Source of the DNA: CAMDTE01 sp964504345
GTDB lineage: Bacteria > Bacteroidota > Bacteroidia > Flavobacteriales > Schleiferiaceae
Length of the DNA stretch: 64,000 nucleotides
Direction of reading: 5' to 3'
Assembly (NCBI GenBank): GCA_964504345.1
Contig: CAZDDX010000002.1
Coordinates: 186,001 to 250,000, forward strand
Part shown: one piece after another, positions 7,233 to 16,461 of the stretch
How positions within the stretch are numbered: position 1 is the first letter of the stretch
Layout of the letters: each line of letters begins with the position of its first letter
Translations under genes and position numbers: made by a program
Notes under the pieces: model-generated
What the model saw: only the letters and a program-made list of their open reading frames with translations
Told to the model about the DNA's origin: nothing
Databases searched by the model: none

Positions 7233-10200
7233 TTAGTTCATCACCGTAACGCGGGCTACGATGGTGCTTCCATCTTCAAAGATGGCCGTCACAAAGTACA
7301 GTCCGTTGGCAAATTGAGTAGCATCCACCTGTGTTCCGCTAATGCGGGCTACAACCTCTCCTACGCTGTTGGTCAAGATCACCGCAGCGAGATCGGTACG
7401 CGAAGTCACAACGTTGATGACAGAGTTCGTTGGGTTCGGGAATACACGAATGCTGTTCATCGAAGATTCGTCGATGCTTACACATGCTTCAACAATGACC
7501 GTGGTGGTAGCGCTGTTGGCGCAGCCGTTGGCATCGGTGTAGCTGTAGGTGATGGTGTGCGATCCAACACCTGCGGTAGCTGGGTCAAAGCTTGCTCCGG
7601 TAACGCCGTTACCCGAGTAGGTTCCACCTGCAGGAGCGGCCACAAGAGCAATTGGGCTGTAGTTAACACACGTGGTATCGTTGAGCGCAATAACCGTTAC
7701 TGAAGGCAGGTTATTGACTACAACAGACTTGCTTACCGCAGCACTCGTACAACCATTAACCGAAATGGTTACCGTGTAGAGACCTGCATTGGCAGTTGTT
7801 GCGTTAGCAATGGTTACCGTAGCACCTGCGCCCGTGAAGTTCGGGCCAGTCCAAGAGTAAGAGGCACCTACGGCAAGCGTTGAGGCCGTCAACTGGATGG
7901 TCTCTCCTGCACAAAGTACAGAATCCGCAACGGTTGCACTTACTGTTGGAATGGCAAAAACGGTTACCGTTTTGTTCGCAGAACTGCTGACACAACCGTT
8001 TGAAGTTACCGTTACCGAGTATACTCCTGAGTTACTAACGGTGGTATTTGCAATGCTCACAATAGGACCGTTGCTCGTAAATCCATTGGGTCCGCTCCAA
8101 GTGAAGGTTGCGTTCGGAGCGCTCGAAGCAGCGGTGAGTTGAATGGTTTCTCCAGCACAAAGCAAAGAGTCAACAACCGTTACGCTCGGAGCTGAAGGAG
8201 CTGAGAAGTTCGCAATGGAGTACGGTCCGAAGCTGGCAGAACATCCTGCCGCGTTGGTTACGCTGACGTTGTAAACACCGGCAGGCACGTTTGAAAGGTT
8301 AACCGAAGTTCCAACTGAAGTGTTGGAGCTGTTCGTCCAGTTGTAGGTGAGGCCAGTTCCTGAGAACGTAGCACCGCTAATAGAACCGTTTGACAGTCCA
8401 CAACCTGCATTCGTCACCGTGGGGTTCGTAATTAAGGTAGGGGGTGTTGATGGATTCGTAACCGTGTACGGTCCGAAAGTAGCAACACAACCATTGGCGT
8501 TCGTAGCTGTAAGGGTGTATGCACCTGCTGGCAAGTTTGTCAAGGTTGCAGTAGAACCAATTGAAGCGCCTGAAGCAGTGGTCCAGTTGTAGGACAGGCC
8601 GGTACCCGTTACGACAACGTTTGAAATAGATCCGTTCGACAGTCCACAGCTAGCGTTGGTCACCGAAGGAGTTCCCGTAAGTGAAGGAAGTGCAACAACC
8701 GTTACCAAGAAGTTGGCGGTATCCGCACAGCCTGAAGCGTTGGTACCGATTACCGTGTACGTGGTAGTTGCCGTTGGAGAAACGGTAACTGCGTTGGTTG
8801 TTGCTGCGTTGTTCCACGTATAGGTAGAACCGCCGTTCGCAGTGAGGGTAACGTTTTGACCTGCGCAAATCGTCGCCGTTCCCGTGATAGCAACTGTAGG
8901 ACGAGTAGTTACTGCTACCGATGAAGTGGTGCTGTTGGAACAGCCTAGAGCATCGGTGATGGTAACCGTGTAGTTTCCAGCGGTAGATACCGTAATGGAT
9001 TGAGACGTGGCACCATTGCTCCACAAGTAAGTAAACCCAGCTGGAGCTGAAAGCGTGGTAGATGAACCTTGGCACACCGTGAGTGAACCGGTCACCGAAG
9101 GAGCAGAAAGTCCGCACGCAATGTTGTTTACAAAAGGAGTGGCAGCAAACGATGCGCCTGTGAGCGCAATGGAACTAGCGCCTGGGCGGTAATCGGGAGC
9201 CGTGTAGTTGTACGGTGTAGTCAAAATATTCGCTGAGCTGGTCAACGAGTCATTTGCATTGGCGCCAAAGAACGCCTTAATGTTGAAGGTAGCGCTGGTT
9301 TTGAAGAAACCTTGGTTCGGACGGTATCCCGCAAGAATGTTGTTCTTGAACTGTAGGTTTCCAGAGGTAGCTTGCCCCTCTGTGGTAGCACCGTCAATGA
9401 ACAGACCCTTTCTGAAATCCATGAAGATTGAGTTGTGAATCTTCATTTCGCTGTTGCGACGCAGGCGCAATGCACGCTCGTGCTTGGGGTCAATGGTTGC
9501 GGTGACATTTCCGCGGAGCGGTCCTACCGCAGTCACGTTCGAGAACGTGGCAGCAGTCTTGGGGGTGCTTGTAGAGCCACTTCCGTCGTTGTCGCACTCA
9601 AAACCTTCTGAAGTAGAACCGGATGACTGGTCAGCAATGGCCGGATCGCGCACAATCAGGGCGAACTGGATTTGCCCGCGGAAACCGAAGTCGCAGTCCA
9701 TATCGTCGTCCAAACCACGGTAAGCAACGAGGTGTTTCGCGTTAACGGTACCGCCGAACCACTCAAAAGAGTCGTCGTTGGTGTAGGACGTTTGAACGTA
9801 GTCAATGATCGTGTTGCGACCAACAGAACCCATGGTGAGACCATTGATTTCCTTGTCGATTTGGTACGCGTAACCACCGAACTCAATACGTACGTACTTC
9901 AGCACGCCGCTGTTGTCGTTGTCGTTGGGAGTAGCTCCGCCGCCGTATTCAGAATCAGCAGATACTGGAAGGCCTTCAATGTTGCCAATGCCCGCGGGGG
10001 TACCAGCAGTTGCATTAGCCGGCAAGTTGTTGCCAGCTTTACCTAATACAACAATGCCACCCCAGTCACCAATGGCACGGTTACCTACGCCACCGCTTGA
10101 AGTGAATACAATGGGCGCATTCTTGGTACCGTTGGCGATGATTTTTGATCCTTTGGTAATGATGAGGGCAGAACCGGCGACGGCCTTGTTGCCACGGATC

Positions 10201-11798
10201 ACAGTGCCCGGTTCAATCGTTAATGTAGCGCCATTCTTCACGTAGATTGGACCGCTGATCATGTACGTGTTGTTGGCCGTCCACCGTGTATTCGTGGTAA
10301 TTTCCGTTGAGACGGTAACGGTAGGAGCTGGGTAAATGGTGTTCGCGGGATCCCAGTTGGTCCAAGTGTCGGTCCACATAGGCTCTGGAGCAGGAGCAAA
10401 TGCACCACGGAAGGATGTGGTGGTAAACTGAGGGAAGTCGGGATCGTTAAAATCCACATTGTTCAAAGCAATCGAGGTCGATGAAGGACGGTAATCAGGT
10501 GCGGTGTAGTTGTAAGGATTCACCAGGATGTTCGCCGAACTTACCAGCGTGTCGTTCATGTTATCCCCAACCCATCGCTTTGAATTAAAGGTTGCGGAAG
10601 TAGTAACCATCTTGTTGGAAGGCTGGCATCCGGCAATGATGTTGTTGCGGAAACGCAGAAGATCTTCTCCAGCGCGCAGCTCGGAGGCGGTACCGTCGAT
10701 ATGAATACCGCGCCTCCAATCCATAAAGATTGAGTTCAAGATTTTCATTTCGCTGTTGCGGCGAAGGCGCAGAGCGCGCTCAAACTTGCTGTTGATGGTG
10801 GCAGTAGGAACGCCGCGAAGTGGGCCAATGGCGGTGAAGTTTGAAAACATCGCCGCAGTTTTTGGCGTGTTGGTTGAGCCACTGCCATCGTTGTCGCATT
10901 CAAAACCTTCTGATGTAGAACCGGAAGACTGGTCAGCAATGTTTGGGTCACGAACGATGAGTCCAAACTGAACTTTACCTCGGAAGCCAAAATCGCAGTC
11001 CATGTCGTCGTCCAAGCAGCGGTATGCAACCAAGTGCTTAGCGTTCACGGTGCCGCCAAACCATTCAAACGCGTCGTCGTTCACGAATGAAGCTTGGAGG
11101 TAGTCAATTACTGTAGCAGCTCCTACTGAGCCGAAGGTGAATCCATTGATTTCCTTATCGATTTGGTAGGCATAGCCTCCAAACTCAAGGCGAATGTACT
11201 TGAGGACACCGCTGTTGTCGTTGTCGTCTGGTGTTGCGCCACCACCGTATTCGGAGTTGGCCGTAACGGGCAGACCTTCAATGTTGCCAATGCCGGCGGG
11301 CGTTCCAGCCGTTGCATTCGCAGGAAGGTTGTTGGTAGCCTTTCCAAGCACCACAATACCACCCCAGTCACCGATTTGACGGCTGCCTGGAGCGGCGCTT
11401 GAAGTGAAGACAATGGGTTGAGACTCTGTACCGGCAGCAATAATTTTTGCGCCCTTGGTAATGATCAGTGCAGACCCTGCAACGGAAACGTTACCGCGGA
11501 TTACGGTTCCAGGCTGAATCGTCAACGTTGCGTTGTTGGTAACGTAGATAGGGCCCGAAAGCAAGTACACGTTGGCAGAAGTCCACGTGGTATTCGCCGT
11601 GATGTTGGCTGCAACCGTTACCGTAGGGGTGCCGTATACCGTGGTTTGCGGATCCCAGTTGGTCCATCCGTTGGTCCACATCGGTGTTGGAGCTGGAGCA
11701 AAGGCACCACGGTAATTTGTGGGCTCAAACTTCCAATTTACTTGGGCAAACGACGATGTCGCTAGAGCCGCAAAAAGGAAAGGTAAAAGTTTTTTCAT
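7233..11798 (-). CDS. Large secreted T9SS-sorted protein with duplicated ~430-aa domain and Ig/SprB-like repeats
   Basis: A 1521-residue exported protein; ATG 11798 gives a clean signal peptide ('MKKLLPFLFAALATSSFAQ'). Residues ~29-460 and ~461-893 are two copies of a domain rich in beta-helix-like turns; both contain 'LTIxPGTVIRGN', 'IGDWGGIVVLGKA', 'EYGGGATP' and the very acidic 'LDDDMDCDFGFRG'. Then follow about five Ig/PKD-like or SprB-like modules with paired Cys ('CGLSNGSI', 'CAGETIQLTA'), a HYR-like module and a C-terminal T9SS sorting domain ('VFPNPTNSVINV...GLYFV', residues ~1440-1521). So it is likely displayed on or released from the cell surface. Ligand or activity is unknown. It follows a TonB-dependent receptor in the same direction, 103 bases away, and has its own promoter-like element. 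Confidence 0.85.
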   Translation of the reverse strand: MKKLLPFLFAALATSSFAQVNWKFEPTNYRGAFAPAPTPMWTNGWTNWDPQTTVYGTPTVTVAANITANTTWTSANVYLLSGPIYVTNNATLTIQPGTVIRGNVSVAGSALIITKGAKIIAAGTESQPIVFTSSAAPGSRQIGDWGGIVVLGKATNNLPANATAGTPAGIGNIEGLPVTANSEYGGGATPDDNDNSGVLKYIRLEFGGYAYQIDKEINGFTFGSVGAATVIDYLQASFVNDDAFEWFGGTVNAKHLVAYRCLDDDMDCDFGFRGKVQFGLIVRDPNIADQSSGSTSEGFECDNDGSGSTNTPKTAAMFSNFTAIGPLRGVPTATINSKFERALRLRRNSEMKILNSIFMDWRRGIHIDGTASELRAGEDLLRFRNNIIAGCQPSNKMVTTSATFNSKRWVGDNMNDTLVSSANILVNPYNYTAPDYRPSSTSIALNNVDFNDPDFPQFTTTSFRGAFAPAPEPMWTDTWTNWDPANTIYPAPTVTVSTEITTNTRWTANNTYMISGPIYVKNGATLTIEPGTVIRGNKAVAGSALIITKGSKIIANGTKNAPIVFTSSGGVGNRAIGDWGGIVVLGKAGNNLPANATAGTPAGIGNIEGLPVSADSEYGGGATPNDNDNSGVLKYVRIEFGGYAYQIDKEINGLTMGSVGRNTIIDYVQTSYTNDDSFEWFGGTVNAKHLVAYRGLDDDMDCDFGFRGQIQFALIVRDPAIADQSSGSTSEGFECDNDGSGSTSTPKTAATFSNVTAVGPLRGNVTATIDPKHERALRLRRNSEMKIHNSIFMDFRKGLFIDGATTEGQATSGNLQFKNNILAGYRPNQGFFKTSATFNIKAFFGANANDSLTSSANILTTPYNYTAPDYRPGASSIALTGASFAATPFVNNIACGLSAPSVTGSLTVCQGSSTTLSAPAGFTYLWSNGATSQSITVSTAGNYTVTITDALGCSNSTTSSVAVTTRPTVAITGTATICAGQNVTLTANGGSTYTWNNAATTNAVTVSPTATTTYTVIGTNASGCADTANFLVTVVALPSLTGTPSVTNASCGLSNGSISNVVVTGTGLSYNWTTASGASIGSTATLTNLPAGAYTLTATNANGCVATFGPYTVTNPSTPPTLITNPTVTNAGCGLSNGSISGATFSGTGLTYNWTNSSNTSVGTSVNLSNVPAGVYNVSVTNAAGCSASFGPYSIANFSAPSAPSVTVVDSLLCAGETIQLTAASSAPNATFTWSGPNGFTSNGPIVSIANTTVSNSGVYSVTVTSNGCVSSSANKTVTVFAIPTVSATVADSVLCAGETIQLTASTLAVGASYSWTGPNFTGAGATVTIANATTANAGLYTVTISVNGCTSAAVSKSVVVNNLPSVTVIALNDTTCVNYSPIALVAAPAGGTYSGNGVTGASFDPATAGVGSHTITYSYTDANGCANSATTTVIVEACVSIDESSMNSIRVFPNPTNSVINVVTSRTDLAAVILTNSVGEVVARISGTQVDATQFANGLYFVTAIFEDGSTIVARVTVMN
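9120..10418 (-). repeat. Tandem intragenic duplication, copy B
   Basis: Encodes residues ~461-893. The two copies share long identical peptide blocks (for example 'QIDKEING', 'NDDxFEWFGGTVNAKHLVAY', 'DQSSGSTSEGFECDNDGSGS') and clear nucleotide similarity, so the duplication arose within the gene. Confidence 0.85.
10419..11714 (-). repeat. Tandem intragenic duplication, copy A
   Basis: Encodes residues ~29-460 of the T9SS protein. It aligns along its whole length with copy B, starting from 'RGAFAPAPxPMW' and ending at 'TAPDYRP'. Boundaries are approximate. Confidence 0.85.
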
Positions 11799-11819
11799 GA
11801 GTGGTTTGAAAATTTTGTT

Positions 11820-11827
11820 CAAATCTA
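11820..11827 (-). promoter_or_regulatory. Promoter -7 element TAGATTTG
   Basis: Exact match to the Bacteroidota -7 consensus TAnnTTTG, 21 bases before the ATG of the T9SS protein gene, showing that the gene can be transcribed apart from the receptor upstream. Confidence 0.6.
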
Positions 11828-11901
11828 CTCGGTGTAGAATATCTGTGTCTTAACGTATTGTTATGGTTGGGTTATGCGAATGAGAATAGAATGTTAAGCA
11901 C

Positions 11902-14721
11902 TTAAAGTCGGTAGGTAAGTCCGAGTGCAATGGTGGGGCCAAAATTACTGCGCCACATTTGATCATCTCCGTCAGACCACTTTTGGTTGTTGTCGATGTC
12001 GTTGAAGAAAATCAAGTCTGGCGCAAGTAGATCGCGAGCGGTCAGCTTGATGCTTAGCTTTTCATTGACTTCTTGGTTCAAAGAGAGGTCGAGTACGGCG
12101 CGCCCTTTTTCCCAAATGCTGGGCTCTTGGCTTGATCCAACGATGAAAATTCGATCGCCTACCTGATTGAATGCGGCGCTGATCGTGGTGCCGGACTCAT
12201 CATTTTGGTACTGAATACCGGCATTGACTACATACGGCGACTGTCCTTGCAGTGGCCGAATGGAATCGACAGCCGTAGGCATGTTAAGCGTTACCTGTGA
12301 GCGAATGAGGGAATAGTTCGCAAACACGGTCATCTTATTCAAGACCTTCTGGTCTGGCTTTCCAAACAAGGTGCTCAAGAGCAAGCGCCCTTCGAATTCA
12401 AGTCCAAAGTCTACCGCCTTCGGCACGTTTACGAAGGTGTACTCTGTTACTACATCCTCACGAGTTGCTTGTTCAATAGGGTTGATGAAATTCTTGTAAA
12501 AAGCAGTTACTGAAAACACTTGACCCTTCCCAGGATACCATTCGTAACGAGCGTCGAAATTGTCAATCGTAGAGCGCACCAACGAAGGATTTCCGGTAAC
12601 GACGTAGCGCGTTTGGAAGTCGTAAAACGCGAACGGAGCTAATTCGCGGAATTCGGGGCGGTTGAGGGTTCGCGAATAGGAAAGTCGCAGATTTTGAGCA
12701 TTGTTGATGCTGTAAATAAAGTTAACCGAAGGAAGGATATCAAGCAGCGTGCTTTCAACCTGTACTGTGTCGTTGTTGTCGGTTTTTGAATACATGTTTT
12801 GTTCAAAATTCTCCGCACGCAATCCCCAGTTCAAACGGGTTTTTTCCAAGATTCGAGAATCAAACTGAACGAATCCAAAAGATGTGGTGGCATTGGCTAA
12901 ATAGGAATCGGAGGATTTCGTTCCCTCGCGCATGGAGAAGCCAGTAGATGCGTTCATGTTTTGTGCTCCAAAGATCTCCTCAATTGGGGCATTCAATAAA
13001 TTTTGGTCAAACGTCATGAAATTGGCCAAGACATACCCAAATTGACGAGCGGTGTAGGTTCGGTCCCGATACTGTCCACCAATCCCAACTTTCAAGTTAT
13101 TCCGAATTCCAAGGTCCACCAAGTCAAGAGGTAATTCAAAAGTGGCTTGCCCACTCGTAATGCCTTCAAGATTTAATCCGTAGAAACGACTGCCGGAATA
13201 ATCTGGACCAACGGAGGTAGAAGTAATGCCGGCCCTCCACGAAGTGTCTGGCATATCGGTATCTCCGTAGTAAAGGGTGTTTCGCAAGTTGGGCACACTG
13301 CGAGAAATGCCGCTGTACGAGGCCAACCACTGAAGTTTCCCTTTGAACGATTCAAAGTAGTGGGATCCGTTTAGTTGGCTGCTCAGAATCTGGTTGTTTG
13401 TAAACCAACGAGCACTTTGGCGAAGGACTTGATTGGGTGCGTCAATAGGTTGGCGTGTGCCATTGCGCATGAGTACCCGGTCTTGTGAGGTAATGGAGTA
13501 CAAATTTTTCCATCCAATGGTTGTGTTAGGACCAGCGCTGTAGGAGATGTTTGCGAGGGCACCCGCTAAAGTGTTCACAACGTAATTGTCGTCGAGCAAA
13601 TCACTTTCCATGAGTGATTCCTCGTTTGAACCCACTGCGTTTTGCCAAGACTGCCGGCGCGTTGTGTTGTATTGGTTACTCTGGTTGTAGGTCAAAGAAT
13701 AGATTGCCCCCAGGCGTTTGGTGCCGATATCTTTGCTGCTTCCGCCGCTGTACTGAAAGGAAAGTGCAGGTAAAAAAGTCTTGTTTTGAAGCGCCCAATC
13801 GTTCTTGAATTTGCTCGCAACTTGTACTCGTTCTGAAGAGGAAAGTTGGAACATTTGATTGGAGGTTGGCATATTCGTTGGCAATGCGCGAGCACCGTTG
13901 TCCACGCCCAACCAGTCTGTTGAGCTACCTTGGTAATCCAAACGATCTTTAAAAGTAGTGATGGCGTTGTAGCTTGTTGAAAAACTGAACTCATGAAAGG
14001 CTTTGCCCGGAAAGCTTTTGGTGTTCACTTGAATGACGCCACCCGCGAATTCCCCGGGAAGTTCTGCCGAAGCCGTTTTTACAATCACCAGGTTGTCCAA
14101 AAGAGCGGCGGGGAATACGTCAAAAGCAAATGCCTTTCGGTCGGATTCCGTTGAAGGAAGGGGCGCGCCATTGAGGTATGCGGCGTTGTATCGATCGTTC
14201 AAGCCCCGGACAATCGCGAATTTGTTGTCTTGAATGGAGGCGCCTGAAACGCGTTTCAGCACGTCTCCGGTATTGCGATCCGGTGTCCGACGGATGGACT
14301 CGGACGAAATTCCATCCGATACCGATGAAAGAGATTTTTGCTGGACCAGAAGCGCATTAACATTCTCTCGTGTTGCTGAAGCGGTGATGGTAACTGTTTC
14401 CAAGGCCTCTCCCTTTGAAAACTCCATGGTCACATTGAGCGTAGTTTCACCACCGGGTTTGATGACGACTCCTGAGATGGACTTGTCCGAAAATCCAAAT
14501 GAATAAACCAAAATGGTGTAGGTTCCAGCGGGCGCACCCAAAGCAAATTGGCCATCGAAATTGGTTAGCGTAGCAAGATTCGTTCCCTCAACCAGGATTC
14601 GAGAACCGGGTATTGTTTCTCCGGTAGAACCGTCCACGACGGTCCCAACCACCTTGCCGGACTGGGCAAAGGCTGCGAAATTCAAAACAAAAACCGAAAC
14701 AATGAGGAGGATGCGGTACAT
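11902..14721 (-). CDS. TonB-dependent outer-membrane receptor with N-terminal carboxypeptidase-regulatory-like domain
   Basis: Energy-dependent outer-membrane importer of 939 residues. ATG 14721 gives a signal peptide ('MYRILLIVSVFVLNFAAFAQ'). Next comes a CarboxypepD_reg-like Ig fold (~22-105, 'GKVVGTVVDGSTGETIPG'), then the plug domain (~125-255, 'NTGDVLKRVSGASIQDNKF', 'VRGLNDRYNAAYLNG', 'ASAELPGEFAGGVIQVNT'), then the 22-strand barrel to a terminal 'ALGLTYRL'. No SusD gene is next to it, so it is not a classical glycan SusCD pair; instead it precedes the large T9SS protein. Substrate is unknown. Strand-internal regions do not reveal a heme or siderophore signature. TTG 14742 is a possible upstream start but would bury the signal peptide. 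Confidence 0.92.
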   Translation of the reverse strand: MYRILLIVSVFVLNFAAFAQSGKVVGTVVDGSTGETIPGSRILVEGTNLATLTNFDGQFALGAPAGTYTILVYSFGFSDKSISGVVIKPGGETTLNVTMEFSKGEALETVTITASATRENVNALLVQQKSLSSVSDGISSESIRRTPDRNTGDVLKRVSGASIQDNKFAIVRGLNDRYNAAYLNGAPLPSTESDRKAFAFDVFPAALLDNLVIVKTASAELPGEFAGGVIQVNTKSFPGKAFHEFSFSTSYNAITTFKDRLDYQGSSTDWLGVDNGARALPTNMPTSNQMFQLSSSERVQVASKFKNDWALQNKTFLPALSFQYSGGSSKDIGTKRLGAIYSLTYNQSNQYNTTRRQSWQNAVGSNEESLMESDLLDDNYVVNTLAGALANISYSAGPNTTIGWKNLYSITSQDRVLMRNGTRQPIDAPNQVLRQSARWFTNNQILSSQLNGSHYFESFKGKLQWLASYSGISRSVPNLRNTLYYGDTDMPDTSWRAGITSTSVGPDYSGSRFYGLNLEGITSGQATFELPLDLVDLGIRNNLKVGIGGQYRDRTYTARQFGYVLANFMTFDQNLLNAPIEEIFGAQNMNASTGFSMREGTKSSDSYLANATTSFGFVQFDSRILEKTRLNWGLRAENFEQNMYSKTDNNDTVQVESTLLDILPSVNFIYSINNAQNLRLSYSRTLNRPEFRELAPFAFYDFQTRYVVTGNPSLVRSTIDNFDARYEWYPGKGQVFSVTAFYKNFINPIEQATREDVVTEYTFVNVPKAVDFGLEFEGRLLLSTLFGKPDQKVLNKMTVFANYSLIRSQVTLNMPTAVDSIRPLQGQSPYVVNAGIQYQNDESGTTISAAFNQVGDRIFIVGSSQEPSIWEKGRAVLDLSLNQEVNEKLSIKLTARDLLAPDLIFFNDIDNNQKWSDGDDQMWRSNFGPTIALGLTYRL

Positions 14722-14742
14722 GGCAATACTTAATTTGTTCAA

Positions 14743-14979
14743 CTTGCAAATTACGTCCCGCTACATATCCTCAAGATTACGGGAATGTTAGCTAGATGTT
14801 ACCAAGGTCATTTCACTTGACATCAATCAACCATTGCTAAGTGTGACCCCTTTTGCGTTTATCAAATAGAGTTAGCAGTAGGAAAACTCATCGACATACA
14901 AACGCAAACATTTTCGGAAAATAAAGAACTAAGAGTTAAATATCAACAACTTAAACACTTTTCGTGTCGTTTCGAACTG
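14743..14979. other. AT-rich intergenic region upstream of the TonB receptor
   Basis: Roughly 240 bases with no gene. On the minus strand a TAATTTGC sequence about 25 bases before the receptor ATG is a partial TAnnTTTG match and may be its promoter. Otherwise I see nothing specific. Confidence 0.4.
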
Positions 14980-15078
14980 CACTCAGCGAACTGAGTGGGA
15001 TTTATCGCTCCGCTCAAAAGATCCCGTGCCGGGGGGGCTTCAAAGCAAAGCCCCGCGCTCCGCGCGGCTGGGCTTTTT
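14980..15078 (+). ncRNA. Candidate structured RNA or terminator array
   Basis: Three consecutive foldable elements: a perfect 7-bp hairpin with CGAA loop (14980-14997), a GGGAT...ATCCC pairing (about 14997-15025), and a GGGGCTT/AAGCCCC hairpin (15034-15054). Part of the last hairpin can instead pair with GGGCT at 15070-15074, around an inner CGCGC/GCGCG stem, followed by a T run. No ORF explains it. It could be a small RNA, a degenerate attenuator or repeated terminators of the neighbouring tRNA. No promoter is clear. Confidence 0.3.
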
Positions 15079-15116
15079 CTTTGCTCCCCACCTCGAACCC
15101 GTTCGGGTGGGTCCCA

Positions 15117-15148
15117 ATGAAAAAGCCCAACACTACGTGTTGGGCTTT
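15117..15148 (-). terminator. Terminator of tRNA-Ser
   Basis: Perfect 12-bp stem (15122-15133 with 15137-15148) around a 3-base loop, with a U-rich tract on the minus strand, immediately after the tRNA. Confidence 0.85.
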
Positions 15149-15152
15149 GCTT

Positions 15153-15242
15153 TGGCGGAGAGAGCGGGATTCGAACCCGCGATACAGTTCCCCGTATACA
15201 CACTTTCCAGGCGTGCTCCTTCAACCACTCGGACACCTCTCC
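15153..15242 (-). tRNA. tRNA-Ser(GGA)
   Basis: Cloverleaf folds on the minus strand: acceptor GGAGAGG pairs with the 3' TCTCTCC, D-arm, anticodon stem CACGC/GTGTG with loop CTGGAAA (anticodon GGA, reads UCC/UCU), long class-II variable arm and T-arm with GTTCGAATC. The CCA end is encoded (15153-15155). Confidence 0.95.
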
Positions 15243-15407
15243 TAGGTGGCGGTTTTGTTCGGCTGGAAGGCCGGAGAGGGCTTGGAAAACCCCACAAAAC
15301 CGCTTTTGGGATTGCAAAGGTAAGGAAAAGAAAGGAATTCAGGAGCGGTTGGTTTTTTGAATAATTTGTATCTTTTGAAGACATTAACCCCTAAAAATCA
15401 TCACGTT

Positions 15408-15776
15408 ATGATGAATCAACTCCCTTCTGTGGGCAAATGGCTTTATGCATTGCCCATGGTGGTATTCGGCTTGATGCACTTCGGTGCCGCAGATCAAATG
15501 GCGGGAATGGTGCCGTCGTACTTGCCCGCGGGCGTGGCGTGGGTCTACCTCACCGGCATTGCGCTGGTGCTGGCAGGTGCCGCCGTGTTGGCCGGCAAAT
15601 ATGCCAAATTGGCACTGCAATTGCTGGGTCTGATGCTGGTCTTGTTTGCCGTGATGCTGCACTTGCCCACCCTGATGGCGGGCGGCGACGGCGCGCAAAT
15701 GGCCATGCCCATGCTGTTGAAGGATTTGGCCTTGGGCGGAGCCGCCTGGTGGGCGTCTGCCACCTCGGCTGAATAA
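15408..15776 (+). CDS. DoxX-like small membrane protein, 122 aa
   Basis: Four hydrophobic helices ('WLYALPMVVFGLMHFGAAD', 'GVAWVYLTGIALVLAGAAV', 'LALQLLGLMLVLFAVMLHL' and 'LLKDLALGGAAWWAS') with the DoxX/DoxD-family layout, in which an early 'R/MVVFGLMHF' helix and a final 'KDLALAGA' helix are characteristic. The family is membrane-bound and often tied to redox or sulphur metabolism, but the role here is unknown. Start at the first ATG of the MMNQ pair; the frame runs back to a TTG at 15357, but a TATCTTTT -7-like element at 15369-15376 lies within that extension, favouring 15408. Confidence 0.75.
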   Translation: MMNQLPSVGKWLYALPMVVFGLMHFGAADQMAGMVPSYLPAGVAWVYLTGIALVLAGAAVLAGKYAKLALQLLGLMLVLFAVMLHLPTLMAGGDGAQMAMPMLLKDLALGGAAWWASATSAE

Positions 15777-15832
15777 CGCCGGGAGTTTGCAACCGTAAGC
15801 GCCTTTGGCGCGGTATTTGGGCCGGAGCGGGG

Positions 15833-16438
15833 ATGGAAAAATCCCTGACTCCGGCCTTTCTTTTGTCCACTTGGGACGTCGCGCTGCCTCTGTCCAGCTT
15901 TCTGGAAGACCTCCTGGCCACCCCCATTCCAGAAAACCCTACCGGCATGGATCCCTACATTGCCATCAACCAACAGCGCGTCAAGCGCATTCGGAAAACC
16001 GTGCAGTTGACCGACGCCACCCGGGCTGCTGTTGAAACGATGCACGGCGGACTGAAGTGGCTGGTGATCACGGAACACTGGTGCGGCGATGGGGCGCAGA
16101 TTCTGCCGGTAGTGGAAGCGGTGGAGCAAGCCGCGGGGGGCAAAGTGGAAGTTCGGGCCGTGTTTCGGGACCAAAACTTGGAGGTGATGGACGCGTTTCT
16201 AACGAACGGTGCACGCGGAATTCCCAAAGTGGTGGGCATGGACGCCGCAGGCCGGGTGTACGGCACCTTTGGGCCCCGCCCGGAAGAGGCGTCGGATCTG
16301 GTGAAGGAAATCAAGTCAGACCCAGACCGCGCACACACCTACTCGGAAGTGCTGCACAAATGGTACGCCACAGACAGGCAGCAGGCCATTCAACGCGAGT
16401 TGGTGCGGGATTTGGTGGCTGCGGCGTCGGTTCTGTAA
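15833..16438 (+). CDS. Thioredoxin-fold family protein (Thioredoxin_9-like)
   Basis: A 201-residue cytosolic protein. The central segment 'KWLVITEHWCGDGAQILPVV' is the strand and active-site helix of a thioredoxin fold, and 'GIPKVVGMDAAGRVYGTFGP' supplies the cis-proline strand. The usual CxxC is reduced to a single cysteine (CGDG), which is the normal state of this family and argues against simple dithiol exchange. Such proteins are widespread in Bacteroidota and have no established substrate. It lies 56 bases after the DoxX gene in the same direction. Confidence 0.75.
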   Translation: MEKSLTPAFLLSTWDVALPLSSFLEDLLATPIPENPTGMDPYIAINQQRVKRIRKTVQLTDATRAAVETMHGGLKWLVITEHWCGDGAQILPVVEAVEQAAGGKVEVRAVFRDQNLEVMDAFLTNGARGIPKVVGMDAAGRVYGTFGPRPEEASDLVKEIKSDPDRAHTYSEVLHKWYATDRQQAIQRELVRDLVAAASVL

Positions 16439-16461
16439 TTTTTTAGACCTTGCGGCATCCA

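Noticed and set aside
7233..9120. Regularly repeated sequence in the 3' half of the T9SS gene, considered as CRISPR or tandem repeat array.
   Set aside because: The similarity is at protein-module level (Ig/SprB repeats) without constant spacer length or identical repeats; no cas gene is present.
14943..15317. Minus-strand 124-residue frame containing 'EVSEWLKEHAWKV' and 'GTVSRVRIPLSPP'.
   Set aside because: This is the translated tRNA-Ser gene, a common false annotation.
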